Below, one piece after another: positions 55,545-64,000 of a stretch of 64,000 nt of DNA. A program made the translations under genes and the position numbers. The notes under the pieces are model-generated. The model made no database searches. It was not told the DNA's origin and was given only the letters and a program-made list of their open reading frames with translations. The stretch spans positions 1,922,001 to 1,986,000 of the forward strand of contig JQNH01000001.1 of the NCBI GenBank assembly GCA_000745135.1. Direction: 5' to 3'. Within the stretch, counting starts at the first letter, position 1, and the number at the start of each line of letters is the position of its first letter. The stretch comes from Rhizobiales bacterium YIM 77505 (lineage in GTDB: Bacteria > Pseudomonadota > Alphaproteobacteria > Rhizobiales > Beijerinckiaceae).

Positions 55545-56479
55545 GCGTCCGCGGCTCCTAGGCACCAGGCGAGGATGCCCTTCTGCGCATGCAGGCGGTT
55601 CTCGGCCTCGTCGAACACGACCGATTGCGGCCCGTCCATGACCTCATCCGTCACCTCCTCCCCCCGGTGGGCGGGCAGGCAGTGCATGAAGATCGCGTCG
55701 CGGCCAGCGGCCGCCATGAGCTTGGCGTTCACCTGGTAGGGTTTCAACAGGTTGTGGCGGCGCCCCTCGTCTTCGTCTCCCATGGAGACCCAGCAGTCCG
55801 TGACCACCGCGTCGGCGCCGTCTACGGCCTCATATGGGTCGCTGGTGAGGGTTACGCTAGCCCCTTCCGCCTTCGCCCAGGCGAGGAGTTCGGGTCGCGG
55901 CCTCAACTCCGGCGGCGTCGCGATATTGAGCTTGAAGTCGAAACGGGCCGCGGCGTGGACCCAGGACGCAAGCACATTGTTGGAATCGCCGGACCAGGCG
56001 ACGGTCCGGCCTTTGATCGGTCCGCGGTGCTCCTCGAAGGTCAGCACGTCGGCCATGATCTGGCAGGGATGGGTCTGCTTGGTGAGCCCGTTGATCACCG
56101 GAACGGTGGCATGCTCAGCAAGCTCGAGCATCATGGCGTGGTCCAGGATGCGGATCATGATCGCATCCACGTAACGGGAGAGAACCCGAGCGGTGTCGGC
56201 GATCGTCTCGCCCCGCCCGAGCTGCATCTCCTGGCCCGTCAGCATGATGGTCTGCCCGCCGAGCTCGCGCATGGCTACGTCGAAGGACACGCGAGTGCGC
56301 GTGGAGGGCTTGTCGAAGACCATGGCAAGGATCTTGCCCGCGAGCGGCCCGTTGCCCTGGCCGGCCTCGCCCTTTCGGCGCCTCGCCTTGAGCGCGGCGC
56401 TCGTGTCGAGAAGGCGGCGCAACTCCTCAGTCGAGAAATCCCTCAAGTCCAGGAAATGGCGGAGCGGCGCGCCCATCAT
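55541..56479 (-). CDS. argF: Ornithine carbamoyltransferase
   Basis: A 312-residue enzyme that makes citrulline from ornithine and carbamoyl phosphate. The phosphate-binding motif [11 protein letters not shown] is near residue 56, the carbamoyl phosphate motif THPCQIMAD near residue 135, and the ornithine-site motif [11 protein letters not shown] near residue 268. The start codon overlaps the argD stop (ATGATG arrangement, starts at 56479 or 56476), and the stop overlaps hslO. It is the second gene of the arginine operon. Confidence 0.94.
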   Translation of the reverse strand: MMGAPLRHFLDLRDFSTEELRRLLDTSAALKARRRKGEAGQGNGPLAGKILAMVFDKPSTRTRVSFDVAMRELGGQTIMLTGQEMQLGRGETIADTARVLSRYVDAIMIRILDHAMMLELAEHATVPVINGLTKQTHPCQIMADVLTFEEHRGPIKGRTVAWSGDSNNVLASWVHAAARFDFKLNIATPPELRPRPELLAWAKAEGASVTLTSDPYEAVDGADAVVTDCWVSMGDEDEGRRHNLLKPYQVNAKLMAAAGRDAIFMHCLPAHRGEEVTDEVMDGPQSVVFDEAENRLHAQKGILAWCLGAADA

Positions 56480-57681
56480 GCCACTCCCTGCCTGGCGAGA
56501 GTGCGCATCTCGTCCTCCAGCGCCGCGCAGGCCGCGTCAAGACGGCGGACGGCTTCGCCGATGTCAGCCTCCGTGACGATCAACGGCGGCAGGAGCCGCA
56601 CCACATTGTCCCCGGCGGCGATGGTCAAGAGATGCTGCTGGCGCGCGGCAGCCACGAAGTCGTTGTTCGGCACATGCGTCCGCAAACCGAGCATCAAGCC
56701 CTGACCCCGCAGCTCGGCAATGATGGCAGGGTGCCGATCCTGGAGTTCGGCAAGGCGCTGCTTCAACAGGAGCCCCATCCGCTCCACATGGGCCAGGAAC
56801 CCGGGCTCAAGAACAACGTCGAGGACGGCATTGCCGACCGCCATCGCCAGAGGATTGCCCCCGAAAGTGGTGCCGTGTACGCCGACCGTCATCCCTTTGG
56901 CGGCCTCGCGGGTCGCAAGGCAGGCACCCATCGGGAAGCCGCCGCCGATGCCCTTCGCAATGGCCATGATGTCCGGCGCGATGCCTGCCCATTCGTGGGC
57001 GAAGAGCTTTCCGGTACGCCCGACCCCGGTCTGCACCTCGTCGAGAATGAGGAGCATGCCGCGCTCGTCGCAGAGCTCGCGCAGCCGCCGCAGCTCCTGG
57101 ACCGGCAGGGGCCTGATCCCACCCTCCCCCTGGATCGGCTCGATCAGAATGGCGCCCGTTTCGGGTGTGATGGCGTCGATCACCGCCTGACGGTCGCCGA
57201 AAGGCACCTGGTCGAAGCCGTCGACCTTGGGCCCGAAGCCCTCAAGGTATTTCTTTTGTCCGCCTGCAGCGATGGTGGCGAGTGTGCGCCCATGGAAGGC
57301 GCCCTCGAAGGTGATGATCCGGTAGCGCTCCGGCTGGCCGTTCTCGGAGTGGTACTTCCGCGCCATCTTGATGGAAGCCTCGAGAGCTTCGGCCCCGGAG
57401 TTGGTGAAGAAGACGAGGTCTGCGAAGGTATGGTCGACGAGCCGCTGCGCCAGGCGCTCCCCTTCCGGAATGCGGAAGAGGTTCGAGGTGTGCCACACCT
57501 TCGCCGCTTGCTCGGTCAAAGCGCTCACAAGATGCGGATGCGCATGCCCGAGCGCGTTCACCGCGATGCCCGCCCCGAAGTCGAGATATCGCTCGCCCTC
57601 GCGCGTCTCGAGCCAGACGCCCTCGCCCTTCTCGAACGCAAGATCGGCGCGCGCGTAGGTCGGCAGCAGGGGGGAGTTCAC
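56476..57681 (-). CDS. argD: Acetylornithine aminotransferase
   Basis: A 401-residue class III PLP transaminase. The PLP Lys lies in [16 protein letters not shown] near residue 244, [16 protein letters not shown] near residue 210 holds the PLP-binding Asp, and [17 protein letters not shown] and YHGRT-like [11 protein letters not shown] are the expected substrate-binding parts. It converts N-acetylglutamate semialdehyde to N-acetylornithine and may also act in lysine synthesis. It is the first gene of argD-argF-hslO and is preceded by a recognisable promoter and a leader hairpin. Confidence 0.94.
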   Translation of the reverse strand: MNSPLLPTYARADLAFEKGEGVWLETREGERYLDFGAGIAVNALGHAHPHLVSALTEQAAKVWHTSNLFRIPEGERLAQRLVDHTFADLVFFTNSGAEALEASIKMARKYHSENGQPERYRIITFEGAFHGRTLATIAAGGQKKYLEGFGPKVDGFDQVPFGDRQAVIDAITPETGAILIEPIQGEGGIRPLPVQELRRLRELCDERGMLLILDEVQTGVGRTGKLFAHEWAGIAPDIMAIAKGIGGGFPMGACLATREAAKGMTVGVHGTTFGGNPLAMAVGNAVLDVVLEPGFLAHVERMGLLLKQRLAELQDRHPAIIAELRGQGLMLGLRTHVPNNDFVAAARQQHLLTIAAGDNVVRLLPPLIVTEADIGEAVRRLDAACAALEDEMRTLARQGVA

Positions 57682-57732
57682 GATCGGTCTCCTGTCGAGA
57701 GCCCAGCCGCAGTGTTGGCCGGAAAAGAAAGC

Positions 57733-57752
57733 GCCGCCCCGTAAGGGGCGGC
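57733..57752 (-). promoter_or_regulatory. Leader hairpin with U-rich tail in front of argD
   Basis: On the minus strand the transcript would begin with GCCGCCCC-TTAC-GGGGCGGC, a perfect 8-bp stem, followed by GCTTTCTTTTCC. It sits between the argD promoter and the start codon, close to the predicted transcription start. It looks like an intrinsic terminator in a leader, which could allow attenuation, or a 5' stabilising stem. Confidence 0.55.
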
Positions 57753-57762
57753 AGCCACTCAG

Positions 57763-57790
57763 ATTTTATTGGAGGCTCACGTCCTGTCAA
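57763..57790 (-). promoter_or_regulatory. Sigma-70 type promoter of the argD operon
   Basis: On the minus strand TTGACA (57790-57785) is followed after 16 bases by TAAAAT (57768-57763), a near-consensus promoter in otherwise GC-rich DNA. The predicted start of transcription is near 57756, about 75 bases before the argD ATG. Confidence 0.7.
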
Positions 57791-57849
57791 TTCGGGCCCG
57801 CCACCGGCCGGGCGAGATTGCCTGGGGAAAACGGAGGGCGCGGCCCGGC

Positions 57850-57980
57850 GACTCTTGCGCGGGAGTCAGCCGATCTAGTAGATTCCGTCTCGTCGATACG
57901 ACATTTCGTGCGGCGATCTCCAGGCAGGGCGAGCTCTAGCGGCGTGACTGAATGCGTTCAGTCCGATCGCGGAGGGATTC
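57850..57980 (+). promoter_or_regulatory. Cluster of GANTC sites upstream of gcrA
   Basis: Four GANTC sequences lie in 131 bases: GACTC at 57850, GAGTC at 57863, GATTC at 57881 and GATTC at 57976. Chance predicts about one per 256 bases. GANTC is the CcrM methylation site, and GcrA acts through it. The rest of the 334-bp gap between argD and gcrA holds no gene. Confidence 0.55.
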
Positions 57981-58015
57981 GGTCCGCGAGCGCCGCCTCA
58001 TGGTGGAGGCCCATG

Positions 58016-58549
58016 ATGACCGATGCCGGCGGTTGGACGGAAGAACGCGTTGAGCTGCTTAAGAAATTGTGGGGCGAGGGCTTGAGCGCAAGCCAGATCG
58101 CGGCCCAGATCGGCGGCGGCGTGACGCGGAACGCCGTTATTGGCAAAGTGCACCGCCTCGGCCTGTCCGGGCGAGCGAAGACGAACGCGCCGCAAGCATC
58201 GCAGCAGCGGCCGCGTAAGCCGCTGGCGCGGCCATTGAGCCCTTCTCCGGCACCGTTGTCGATCGAGCCCAATCCTGCGCCCGTCCTCGAGGCGGTCGAG
58301 ACTGCTGAGGCGGCCGAGGCGCAAACAGAACATCGCGATGAGGTCGTCGTCCCTCTTTCTGAGCGTGTCACGATCATGGAGCTGCGTGAGTCAATGTGTC
58401 GCTGGCCGATGGGCGACCCGACCACGCCCGAGTTCCGTTTCTGCGGCGCGCGCACCATTACCGGTCTTCCCTACTGCACGCACCACGCCCGCATCGCCTA
58501 TCAACCGGCTGCGGAGCGCCGCCGCGACCGGCGCCTTGCGATCCGCTAG
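58016..58549 (+). CDS. gcrA: GcrA cell-cycle regulator
   Basis: A 177-residue regulator. The N-terminal DNA-binding helix-turn-helix WTEERVELLKKLWGEGLSAS and TRNAVIGKVHRLGLSGRAKT matches GcrA closely. A linker of about 60 residues rich in Pro and Ala follows, and the C-terminal sigma-70 contact domain reads LRESMCRWPMGDP and FRFCGARTITGLPYCTHHAR with its cysteines. GcrA binds RNA polymerase with sigma-70 and activates genes with CcrM-methylated GANTC sites. ATG at 58016 is preferred; 58013 is also possible, both after GGAGG. An IS630 element sits at its stop codon: the TAG comes from target TA plus the first G of the element. Confidence 0.93.
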   Translation: MTDAGGWTEERVELLKKLWGEGLSASQIAAQIGGGVTRNAVIGKVHRLGLSGRAKTNAPQASQQRPRKPLARPLSPSPAPLSIEPNPAPVLEAVETAEAAEAQTEHRDEVVVPLSERVTIMELRESMCRWPMGDPTTPEFRFCGARTITGLPYCTHHARIAYQPAAERRRDRRLAIR

Positions 58550-59587
58550 AGCGCGCTTCGGTTTAGCGAAATCGGATTCCGTTTGAGGTCGGGGTGTGAT
58601 TCAAGATCCGTGCTGGGGGAGGCCAGCATTGGATGACACGACCCTACTCTGAGGATTTGCGCGAACGGGCTGTGGCCCGCTACGAGGCGGGCGCGACGAC
58701 GCGGGCGGTGGCGGCGGCGCTCAGGATCAGCCCGTCCTGCATCTCGAAGTGGATGAAGCGCAAGCGCGAGACGGGCTCGCTGGCGCCCGACCAAGTCGGC
58801 GGCCACAAGAAACCCAAGCTCCGCGGAGAGCTGGCCGAGTGGCTGCGCGAGCGCTGCCGGTCCGGACCGTTTACGACCCGCGGCTTGGTGATGGAACTGG
58901 CCGAACGCGGCATTAAGAGCGACCGCCGCGCCGTCTGGGTCTTCCTGCACGCCGAAGGACTGAGCTTCAAAAAAACCGTGCTGCCGGCCGAGCAGACGCG
59001 GCCTGACATCGCCCGCAGGCGGGCGCGCTGGAAGGCCCATCAGGGCCGCATCGATGCAAGGCGGCTCGTCTTCATCGACGAGACATGGGTCAAGACCAAT
59101 ATGGCGCCCCTGCGAGGCTGGGGACCGCGCGGCCAGCGCCTTGCGGCCCGCGTGCCGCATGGCCACTGGAAGACGCTCACCTTCATCGCCGCGCTTCGCG
59201 CCGATCGCATCGATGCTCCCTGGATCATCGACGGCCCGATCAACGGCGAGCTGTTCACCCTCTATGTCGAGAAGGTGCTCGTTCCGACGCTCGCTCCGGG
59301 TGACGTCGTCGTCCTCGACAATCTCGGCAGCCACAAAGGGCAAGCCGCGCGACGCGCCGTCCGGGCCGCCGGCGCCCATCTTCTGTTCCTGCCCCCCTAC
59401 AGCCCCGACCTGAACCCGATCGAGCAGCTCTTCGCCAAGCTCAAGCACCTGATCCGCAGGGCCGAAGCCCGCACCGTCGAGGCCACCTGGCGAAAGCTGG
59501 GCGACCTTCTCGAGCTCTTCCCACCCACGGAATGCGCCAACTACCTGACAAACGCCGGCTATGCTTCCGTCTAAACAGAGCGTGCTC
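58549..59587 (+). mobile_element. IS630-family insertion sequence at the gcrA stop codon
   Basis: A 1039-bp element flanked by TA dinucleotides (58547-58548 and 59588-59589), the target of this family. Its ends are inverted: GAGCGCGCTTCGGTTTAG at the left, and GAGCACGCTCTGTTTAG when the right end is read on the other strand. It carries one intact transposase gene. Before insertion the host sequence would have read CGC TAA at the end of gcrA; now it reads CGC TAG. Confidence 0.9.
58633..59574 (+). CDS. IS630-family transposase
   Basis: A 313-residue transposase in a single frame. The N-terminal helix-turn-helix (YSEDLRERAVARYEAGATTR and RISPSCISKWMKRKRETG) is followed by the DDE catalytic domain: LVFIDETWVKTNMAP near residue 145 (first Asp), VVVLDNLGSHKGQAAR near 228 (second Asp), and PPYSPDLNPIEQLFAKLK near 260 (Glu). 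All motifs are intact, so the element may be active. IS630 elements belong to the Tc1/mariner superfamily and insert at TA. Confidence 0.94.
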   Translation: MTRPYSEDLRERAVARYEAGATTRAVAAALRISPSCISKWMKRKRETGSLAPDQVGGHKKPKLRGELAEWLRERCRSGPFTTRGLVMELAERGIKSDRRAVWVFLHAEGLSFKKTVLPAEQTRPDIARRRARWKAHQGRIDARRLVFIDETWVKTNMAPLRGWGPRGQRLAARVPHGHWKTLTFIAALRADRIDAPWIIDGPINGELFTLYVEKVLVPTLAPGDVVVLDNLGSHKGQAARRAVRAAGAHLLFLPPYSPDLNPIEQLFAKLKHLIRRAEARTVEATWRKLGDLLELFPPTECANYLTNAGYASV

Positions 59588-59631
59588 TAAGCGTCGGCAC
59601 GAGCGAAGAGGCATCACGCCGCGCGGGTTCG

Positions 59632-59922
59632 TCACCCGCGCGTGCCACCCCCGCTTGTGGAGATCGTCCGCCGCTTGAGAACGACGACGCGCGGGGCGCC
59701 TGGGCTGGTCTGCACTCGTTCGGCAACGGCCGCGGGGGGCATTTCGGCCAGGTGCGGCCGAACTTCTTCCTCCGACACGCCCATGAGGGCTGCCGCGAAC
59801 GCGACCTGCTGTTCCACATCCGTCGTCACGCCCTGCGCCGCCACAAGCGCCTCGGAAATCGTCGGCGGCTCGCGCCGGACGCGGAGCGGCGGAAGGGACT
59901 CGTGTCTTGCTGGGCGTTTCAT
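59632..59922 (-). CDS. Small hypothetical protein
   Basis: A 96-residue frame with good codon use. The middle (EALVAAQGVTTDVEQQVAFA and AALMGVSEEEVRPHLAEMPP) looks like a helical domain, flanked by basic ends. No family is recognised. ATG at 59922 has only a weak ribosome-binding site, and starts further upstream are possible (59955). It lies between the IS630 element and the YbhN-like gene, on the same strand as the latter. Confidence 0.5.
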   Translation of the reverse strand: MKRPARHESLPPLRVRREPPTISEALVAAQGVTTDVEQQVAFAAALMGVSEEEVRPHLAEMPPAAVAERVQTSPGAPRVVVLKRRTISTSGGGTRG

Positions 59923-60003
59923 GGCTTTAATCTTGCGGAAGGCCCTGCCTTTGCGCATCGCGCCGGGCCAGCGCCTCAGCGGCCGATAGGGCAAGCCTGC
60001 GGT

Positions 60004-61053
60004 TCAGGACTCGTCGGAATGCAGCACGGCGTCTGCGGAGGATAGGCGCTTGGCGATCTCGTACGCCCCAAGAAGAGCGAGCGCAAGCAGGAACGGCGCC
60101 AGATAGTAGCACAGGCGGAACAGCAGGAGAGCCCCAAGAACCGACTCGCGCGGCACCGTCGAGAGGGCAAGGAGGATCGTCGCCTCAAAGACGCCAAGGC
60201 CGCCCGGTGCGTGGCTCGCGATGCCGAGCATGACGGCGAACACATAAACAGCAAGAAAGGTCTCGAAGCCGATGGCGTGATCCTGGGGCAGCAGGACATA
60301 GAGCACGCCAGCGCCGGCGCAGACATCGGCCGCGCCGATCAGCATCTGCGCAAGCGACAGGCGCAAACCCGGAAGCTCCAGGCGCCATCCGTGGATGCGG
60401 ACGATCCGGCGCTTGATGGACACCCAGGCGAGGTAGCCGAGCACCAGGGCCCCCGCGATCGCCCCGATCAGCTGATTGATCTTGATGCTGGTGTAGACGA
60501 GGACGGCCAGGGATCCGGCTTCCCGGATCATGCTCCAGCCGAGCACCGCACCCATGCCGAGCCAGAAGGTCAGCCCGGCGATGACGGTGAGGCTTGCCAC
60601 GCGACCGGCGCTCAGACCCCGTGGCGCGTAGATCCAGTAGCGCACCGTCCCCGCCGTAAGGAGGGGAAAGCCGAGCGTGAAACTGACCGCGAAGCTCGTG
60701 AAGGAGCCGAGCGCTGTCGTTGGATAGGGGATCTTCGCGTTGAGCTGCCTCAAGGCAAGGGCGTCGTAACAGGTCAGGATCAAGTAGCTCGCAGTGGTGA
60801 GCAACGCGGCAATTCCAAGCTGGCGCGCCGTGGCAGCGGTGAACGCCGCTCTGACCTCGGAGAAGTCGATCTCCGAGCTGATGCGCCAAAGCACCGCCAC
60901 CGAAAGCCCGAAGATGAGAAGGCTCGCCACGGTGCCAAGCCAGGCGAAACGACGGTAGGGCGTCGTGTCATAGTCCGGTTCGCCAGACGCCTCTGGAGCG
61001 CCGTTGCCCTCGACCGCCGCGCCCGATCCCTGATCTTGTCTGACGAGATCCAT
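60004..61053 (-). CDS. YbhN/UPF0104 family membrane protein (flippase-like domain)
   Basis: A 349-residue inner-membrane protein with about eight helices, of the family that includes the flippase domain of MprF. Marks are LTCYDALALRQLNAKIPYPTT (ends given), SFAVSFTLGFPLLTAGTVRYW near residue 122, and GIASHAPGGLGVFEATILLAL near residue 283, the conserved APGGLGVFE motif. The cytoplasmic lysyltransferase domain of full MprF is absent. It probably moves a lipid across the membrane, but the substrate is unknown. ATG at 61053 is preferred for its fit with family length; an earlier ATG at 61161 would add 36 residues. Confidence 0.85.
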   Translation of the reverse strand: MDLVRQDQGSGAAVEGNGAPEASGEPDYDTTPYRRFAWLGTVASLLIFGLSVAVLWRISSEIDFSEVRAAFTAATARQLGIAALLTTASYLILTCYDALALRQLNAKIPYPTTALGSFTSFAVSFTLGFPLLTAGTVRYWIYAPRGLSAGRVASLTVIAGLTFWLGMGAVLGWSMIREAGSLAVLVYTSIKINQLIGAIAGALVLGYLAWVSIKRRIVRIHGWRLELPGLRLSLAQMLIGAADVCAGAGVLYVLLPQDHAIGFETFLAVYVFAVMLGIASHAPGGLGVFEATILLALSTVPRESVLGALLLFRLCYYLAPFLLALALLGAYEIAKRLSSADAVLHSDES

Positions 61054-61300
61054 GAACTGAAGAAGCTTCCTGGCCGTAGGGCGGTCCGTTCTGGCAAGCC
61101 TTATGGGAAAGGTGAGGCGGGCCGCTTCATCTAGTCGCCCCTCATGGGGAAAGCTAGCCAATCGCCAGCTTCCGACGGGGGAAAGGAAACCGAACCGGCC
61201 ATTGCTACATTATCGCCACGCTTGTCCTGACCCTGACCTTGATCCCACGCTTGCCCCGGAAAGGCTCCCCGTGCTCGCAATCCACGGCAGGTCATCCCTG

Positions 61301-63589
61301 ATGCCGCGCGCTGCTTCCCCCCTGTTCGCCGACAAACGGCCCCGCCTCCTGACGGTGCTGGGGCTCACCGCGCTTCTCGCCTGCGCCCCGTCCTTCCCCT
61401 GCGTCGCAGAAGCGCAGGACAATATCGAGCGACGGGTCGAGGACCTCCTCGGCCGCATGACCCTCGAGGAGAAGGTGGGGCAGCTCAACCTCGTCTCGAA
61501 CGACCCCTTCTTTCGCTACGAGGAGGTGCGCGACGGGCGGGTCGGCGCTGTCATCAACTTCAACAACTCCCAAGACATCGCCACGGCTCAGGACGCGGCG
61601 CGGCAGTCCCGCCTCGGCATCCCCCTCCTGTTCGGCCTCGACGTCCTGCATGGCTTCAGGACCATGTTCCCCGTCCCGCTGGCCGAGGCTGCGAGCTTCA
61701 ATCCCGAACTTGCGCGAAAGGCTGCCGAGGCGGCCGCCAAGGAGGCAGCCTATATCGGCGTGCAGTGGACCTATGCTCCGATGGCGGACGTGAGCCGCGA
61801 CCCGCGTTGGGGCCGCATGGTCGAGGGCTCCGGAGAGGACCCTTACCTCGGCAGCGTTTTCGCTGCCGCAAGGGTCGAGGGCTTTCGCGCCGGTGGCCTG
61901 GCGACCGGGGTCAAGCATTTTGCCGGCTATGGCGCCGCCGCCGGTGGGCGCGATTATGACGCCACTGACATTCCCCCGGCGGAGCTCCGCGACGTGTTCC
62001 TGCCCCCCTTTCGCGCCGCAATCGCAGCCGGGACGGAAACCGTCATGAGCGCCTTCAATGCGCTGAACGGTGTGCCGGCGACCGCCAATGCCGGGCTGCT
62101 CACCGGGATTCTTCGGCATGAATGGGGCTTTGATGGCTTCGTGGTGTCCGACTGGGCGGCCATTCATGAGCTCATTGCGCATGGTGTCGCTGCCGATGGC
62201 GCCGAAGCGGCCCGCAAGGCTTTTCTTGCGGGCGTCGACATGGATCTCGCCGGGCGCCTTTACGAGCGCCACCTCGCCCATGAGGTGCGCGCCGGCCGCA
62301 TTCCAGAAGTCATGGTCGACGAGGCCGTGCGCCGCGTGCTTCGCGTCAAGTTCAGACTCGGCCTGTTCGAGCGTCCGCCGATCGACCCGAAGCGCGTCGA
62401 CGCCGTTTTCCCGACACCCGAGTCCCGTCGGATGGCACGCGAAGTGGCGCGCGAGGCGGTCGTGCTCCTGCAGAACCGGGGTGAAGTGCTTCCCTTTTCG
62501 CCGCAGACACGATCCATCGCGGTGATCGGTGCCCTGGCTGCTTCGGCGCAAGACCAGCTCGGGCCGCACGGCGCCCGCGGGCACGCCCAAGACACGACAT
62601 CGATCCTCGACGGGATCATGACCCGCGCCGGCGCCAGCGGGGTCTCCGTCACTTACGCCGAGGGCTGTTCGCCCCGCTGCGAGAGCGAGGCAGGCTTTGC
62701 CGCGGCGATCGAGGCAGCGCGCGCAGCCGATGTGACCGTGGCGGTGCTCGGAGAGCCCGAAGCGATGTCGGGGGAAGCGGCCTCACGCGCTCATCTCACG
62801 CTCCCAGGCAAGCAGGCCGAACTCCTTGCCGCGCTGGTTGCCACCGGAAAACCGGTCGTCGTCGTGCTGGTGACAGGGCGTCCGCTGGCCCTTGGACCAG
62901 GAGGAGACGCGGCGTCGGCCATCCTGTTGGCATGGTATCTCGGCAACGAAGCCGGTCCGGTCGTCGCGGAAATCCTGTTCGGCGACGTGAACCCGAGCGG
63001 CAAGCTTCCGATCACCTACCCGCGCACCGTCGGGCAGATCCCGATCCACTACAACCGGTTGCCGACCGGGCGCCCCACCAGCGCCGACAACCGCTACACG
63101 CTTCGCTACATGGACGAGAGCATCAGGCCCCTGTTCCCGTTCGGGCATGGCCTGAGCTATACGCAATTCCGCTTCTCGGACCTGCATGTGGCGACGCCGC
63201 GCGTCGCTGCCGCCGATACCGTCGAGGTGCGGGTGACCATCACCAACACGGGAACCCGCGCAGGGCAGGAAGTGGCGCAACTCTACGTGCGCGATCCCGT
63301 CGCGAGCCGCAGCCGGCCCGTCCGGGAGCTCAAGGCCTTCCAGAAGGTCGCCCTTTCGCCCGGGGAATCCAGGATCGTCACCTTGCGGATCCCGGCAAGC
63401 GAACTCGGCTTTCATCTGGAGGATGGGACTTATGTGGTGGAGCCCGGACAGTTCCAGATCTGGGTGGGTAGCGACTCACTGGCCGAGCTCGCCGGCACTT
63501 TCGAAGTGATCGACGGCCTGCGTCGAGCGCCGCGGCCGGAGCTGGATCGCCAGGCGATCGAGCCACGGATGTTGCCCGCCTTGCCGTAA
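61301..63589 (+). CDS. bglX: Periplasmic beta-glucosidase, glycoside hydrolase family 3
   Basis: A 762-residue enzyme. A signal peptide is likely at residues 1-34 (LLTVLGLTALLACAPSFPCVAEA). The GH3 barrel contains RVEDLLGRMTLEEKVGQL, LFGLDVLHGFRTMFP, VKHFAGYGAAAGGRDYDAT and the nucleophile Asp in DGFVVSDWAAIHEL near residue 283. The second domain (from about 390) and a C-terminal fibronectin type III-like domain (VRVTITNTGTRAGQEVAQLY) complete the BglX layout. It cleaves terminal beta-glucose from oligosaccharides in the periplasm. The gene precedes an epimerase-like gene by nine bases, which fits sugar use. Confidence 0.92.
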   Translation: MPRAASPLFADKRPRLLTVLGLTALLACAPSFPCVAEAQDNIERRVEDLLGRMTLEEKVGQLNLVSNDPFFRYEEVRDGRVGAVINFNNSQDIATAQDAARQSRLGIPLLFGLDVLHGFRTMFPVPLAEAASFNPELARKAAEAAAKEAAYIGVQWTYAPMADVSRDPRWGRMVEGSGEDPYLGSVFAAARVEGFRAGGLATGVKHFAGYGAAAGGRDYDATDIPPAELRDVFLPPFRAAIAAGTETVMSAFNALNGVPATANAGLLTGILRHEWGFDGFVVSDWAAIHELIAHGVAADGAEAARKAFLAGVDMDLAGRLYERHLAHEVRAGRIPEVMVDEAVRRVLRVKFRLGLFERPPIDPKRVDAVFPTPESRRMAREVAREAVVLLQNRGEVLPFSPQTRSIAVIGALAASAQDQLGPHGARGHAQDTTSILDGIMTRAGASGVSVTYAEGCSPRCESEAGFAAAIEAARAADVTVAVLGEPEAMSGEAASRAHLTLPGKQAELLAALVATGKPVVVVLVTGRPLALGPGGDAASAILLAWYLGNEAGPVVAEILFGDVNPSGKLPITYPRTVGQIPIHYNRLPTGRPTSADNRYTLRYMDESIRPLFPFGHGLSYTQFRFSDLHVATPRVAAADTVEVRVTITNTGTRAGQEVAQLYVRDPVASRSRPVRELKAFQKVALSPGESRIVTLRIPASELGFHLEDGTYVVEPGQFQIWVGSDSLAELAGTFEVIDGLRRAPRPELDRQAIEPRMLPALP

Positions 63590-63598
63590 GGGGAGCCA

Positions 63599-64000
63599 AT
63601 GACGGCGGAGTTGATCAACCTCAGGGCCGGCAACACGACAGCATCGATCTCGACCCGAGGGGCCGAGCCTCACACCTGGACCGTCGCCGGACACGACTTC
63701 CTGTGGTCGGGTGATCCGGCGCACTGGTCTTATCGCGCGCCGATTCTGTTTCCCGTCGTGGGAGCCTCCCGGGAGGGGCAGATCCATGTGGACGGCCACG
63801 CCTATCCCATGCCCCAGCACGGATTCGCACGAACGAGCGTTTTCCAAGTGATGGAGCGCTCAGGGTCGGTCGCACGGCTGCGTCTCACGGACACCGAAGA
63901 GACTCGGCGCCACTATCCCTATGCCTTCGCGCTCGAGGTGACGGTGCGTCTGGAGGCGGCGTGTCTCGCCCTTGCCTTCGAGGTGGAGAACCTGGACGAG
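63599..64000 (+). CDS. Aldose 1-epimerase family protein (LacX-like), partial
   Basis: The first 134 residues of a gene that continues past the right edge. INLRAGNTTASISTRGAEPH, then LWSGDPAHWSYRAPILFPVVG and MPQHGFARTSVFQV, match the start of the LacX-like group of galactose mutarotases, which lack a signal peptide and interconvert sugar anomers. It starts nine bases after bglX, following GGGGAGCC, so the two are probably one operon. The catalytic Glu would lie in the missing part. Confidence 0.88.
   Translation, partial: MTAELINLRAGNTTASISTRGAEPHTWTVAGHDFLWSGDPAHWSYRAPILFPVVGASREGQIHVDGHAYPMPQHGFARTSVFQVMERSGSVARLRLTDTEETRRHYPYAFALEVTVRLEAACLALAFEVENLDE

Overview
The window reads as chromosomal DNA of a GC-rich alphaproteobacterium, most likely of the order Hyphomicrobiales. 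The pointers are a GcrA cell-cycle regulator with GANTC sites in front of it, an HWE-type histidine kinase, the two-domain form of dCTP deaminase, a CinA-like MoCF protein, the neighbourhood argD-argF-hslO next to argE/apaG, and short palindromic intergenic repeats typical of that order. I cannot name the genus from sequence alone.

Layout. 1-6 kb: the end of an M20 amidohydrolase gene, a D-2-hydroxyacid dehydrogenase, a stand-alone SIR2-like protein and a sugar-type ABC importer (binding protein plus two permeases, no ATPase nearby). 6.2-10.1 kb: a tightly coupled four-gene cassette (PIG-L deacetylase, glycosyltransferase, CelD/FemAB-like acyltransferase, methyltransferase). 10-20 kb: repeats, a small conserved-looking gene, an HWE kinase, then housekeeping genes (gpt-like, MoCF, sfsA, FkbM methyltransferase, map, radC, uup with an apparent ATT start). 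20.1-30 kb: a vapBC toxin-antitoxin pair and a peptide-uptake operon (gamma-glutamyltransferase, DUF1028, ABC ATPases, binding protein, permeases) whose spacers carry related repeats and which is interrupted by a DUF559 gene. 30-30.8 kb: an IS5/IS427-type insertion sequence. 31.6-36 kb: an aa3-type terminal oxidase operon. 36-39.5 kb: small membrane, coiled-coil and collagen-like genes.

39.8-50.6 kb is an integrated element of about 10.8 kb in the 3' end of a tRNA-Gly(CCC) gene, bounded by a perfect 48-bp direct repeat. It carries a TOPRIM/AAA replication protein with nested GATAACA repeats, an HNH nuclease, large terminase, two regulators with clear palindromic operators, HK97-type capsid, protease and portal, and a tyrosine integrase. 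It has no tail, lysis or small-terminase gene. This gene content matches a capsid-forming phage satellite better than a full prophage. A reading frame starts just after the integrase, crosses the attachment site, and would continue on the other end of the element only in the excised circle. There it would encode 151 residues and end in an ATGA overlap with the replication gene, so excision may switch on the replication module.

50.6-64 kb: a single-domain voltage-gated channel with a DDW filter, dCTP deaminase, apaG, argE, hslO, argF and argD (with a visible promoter and leader hairpin), gcrA, an IS630 element inserted at the gcrA stop codon, a small hypothetical gene, a YbhN-type membrane protein, a GH3 beta-glucosidase and the start of an aldose-1-epimerase-like gene.
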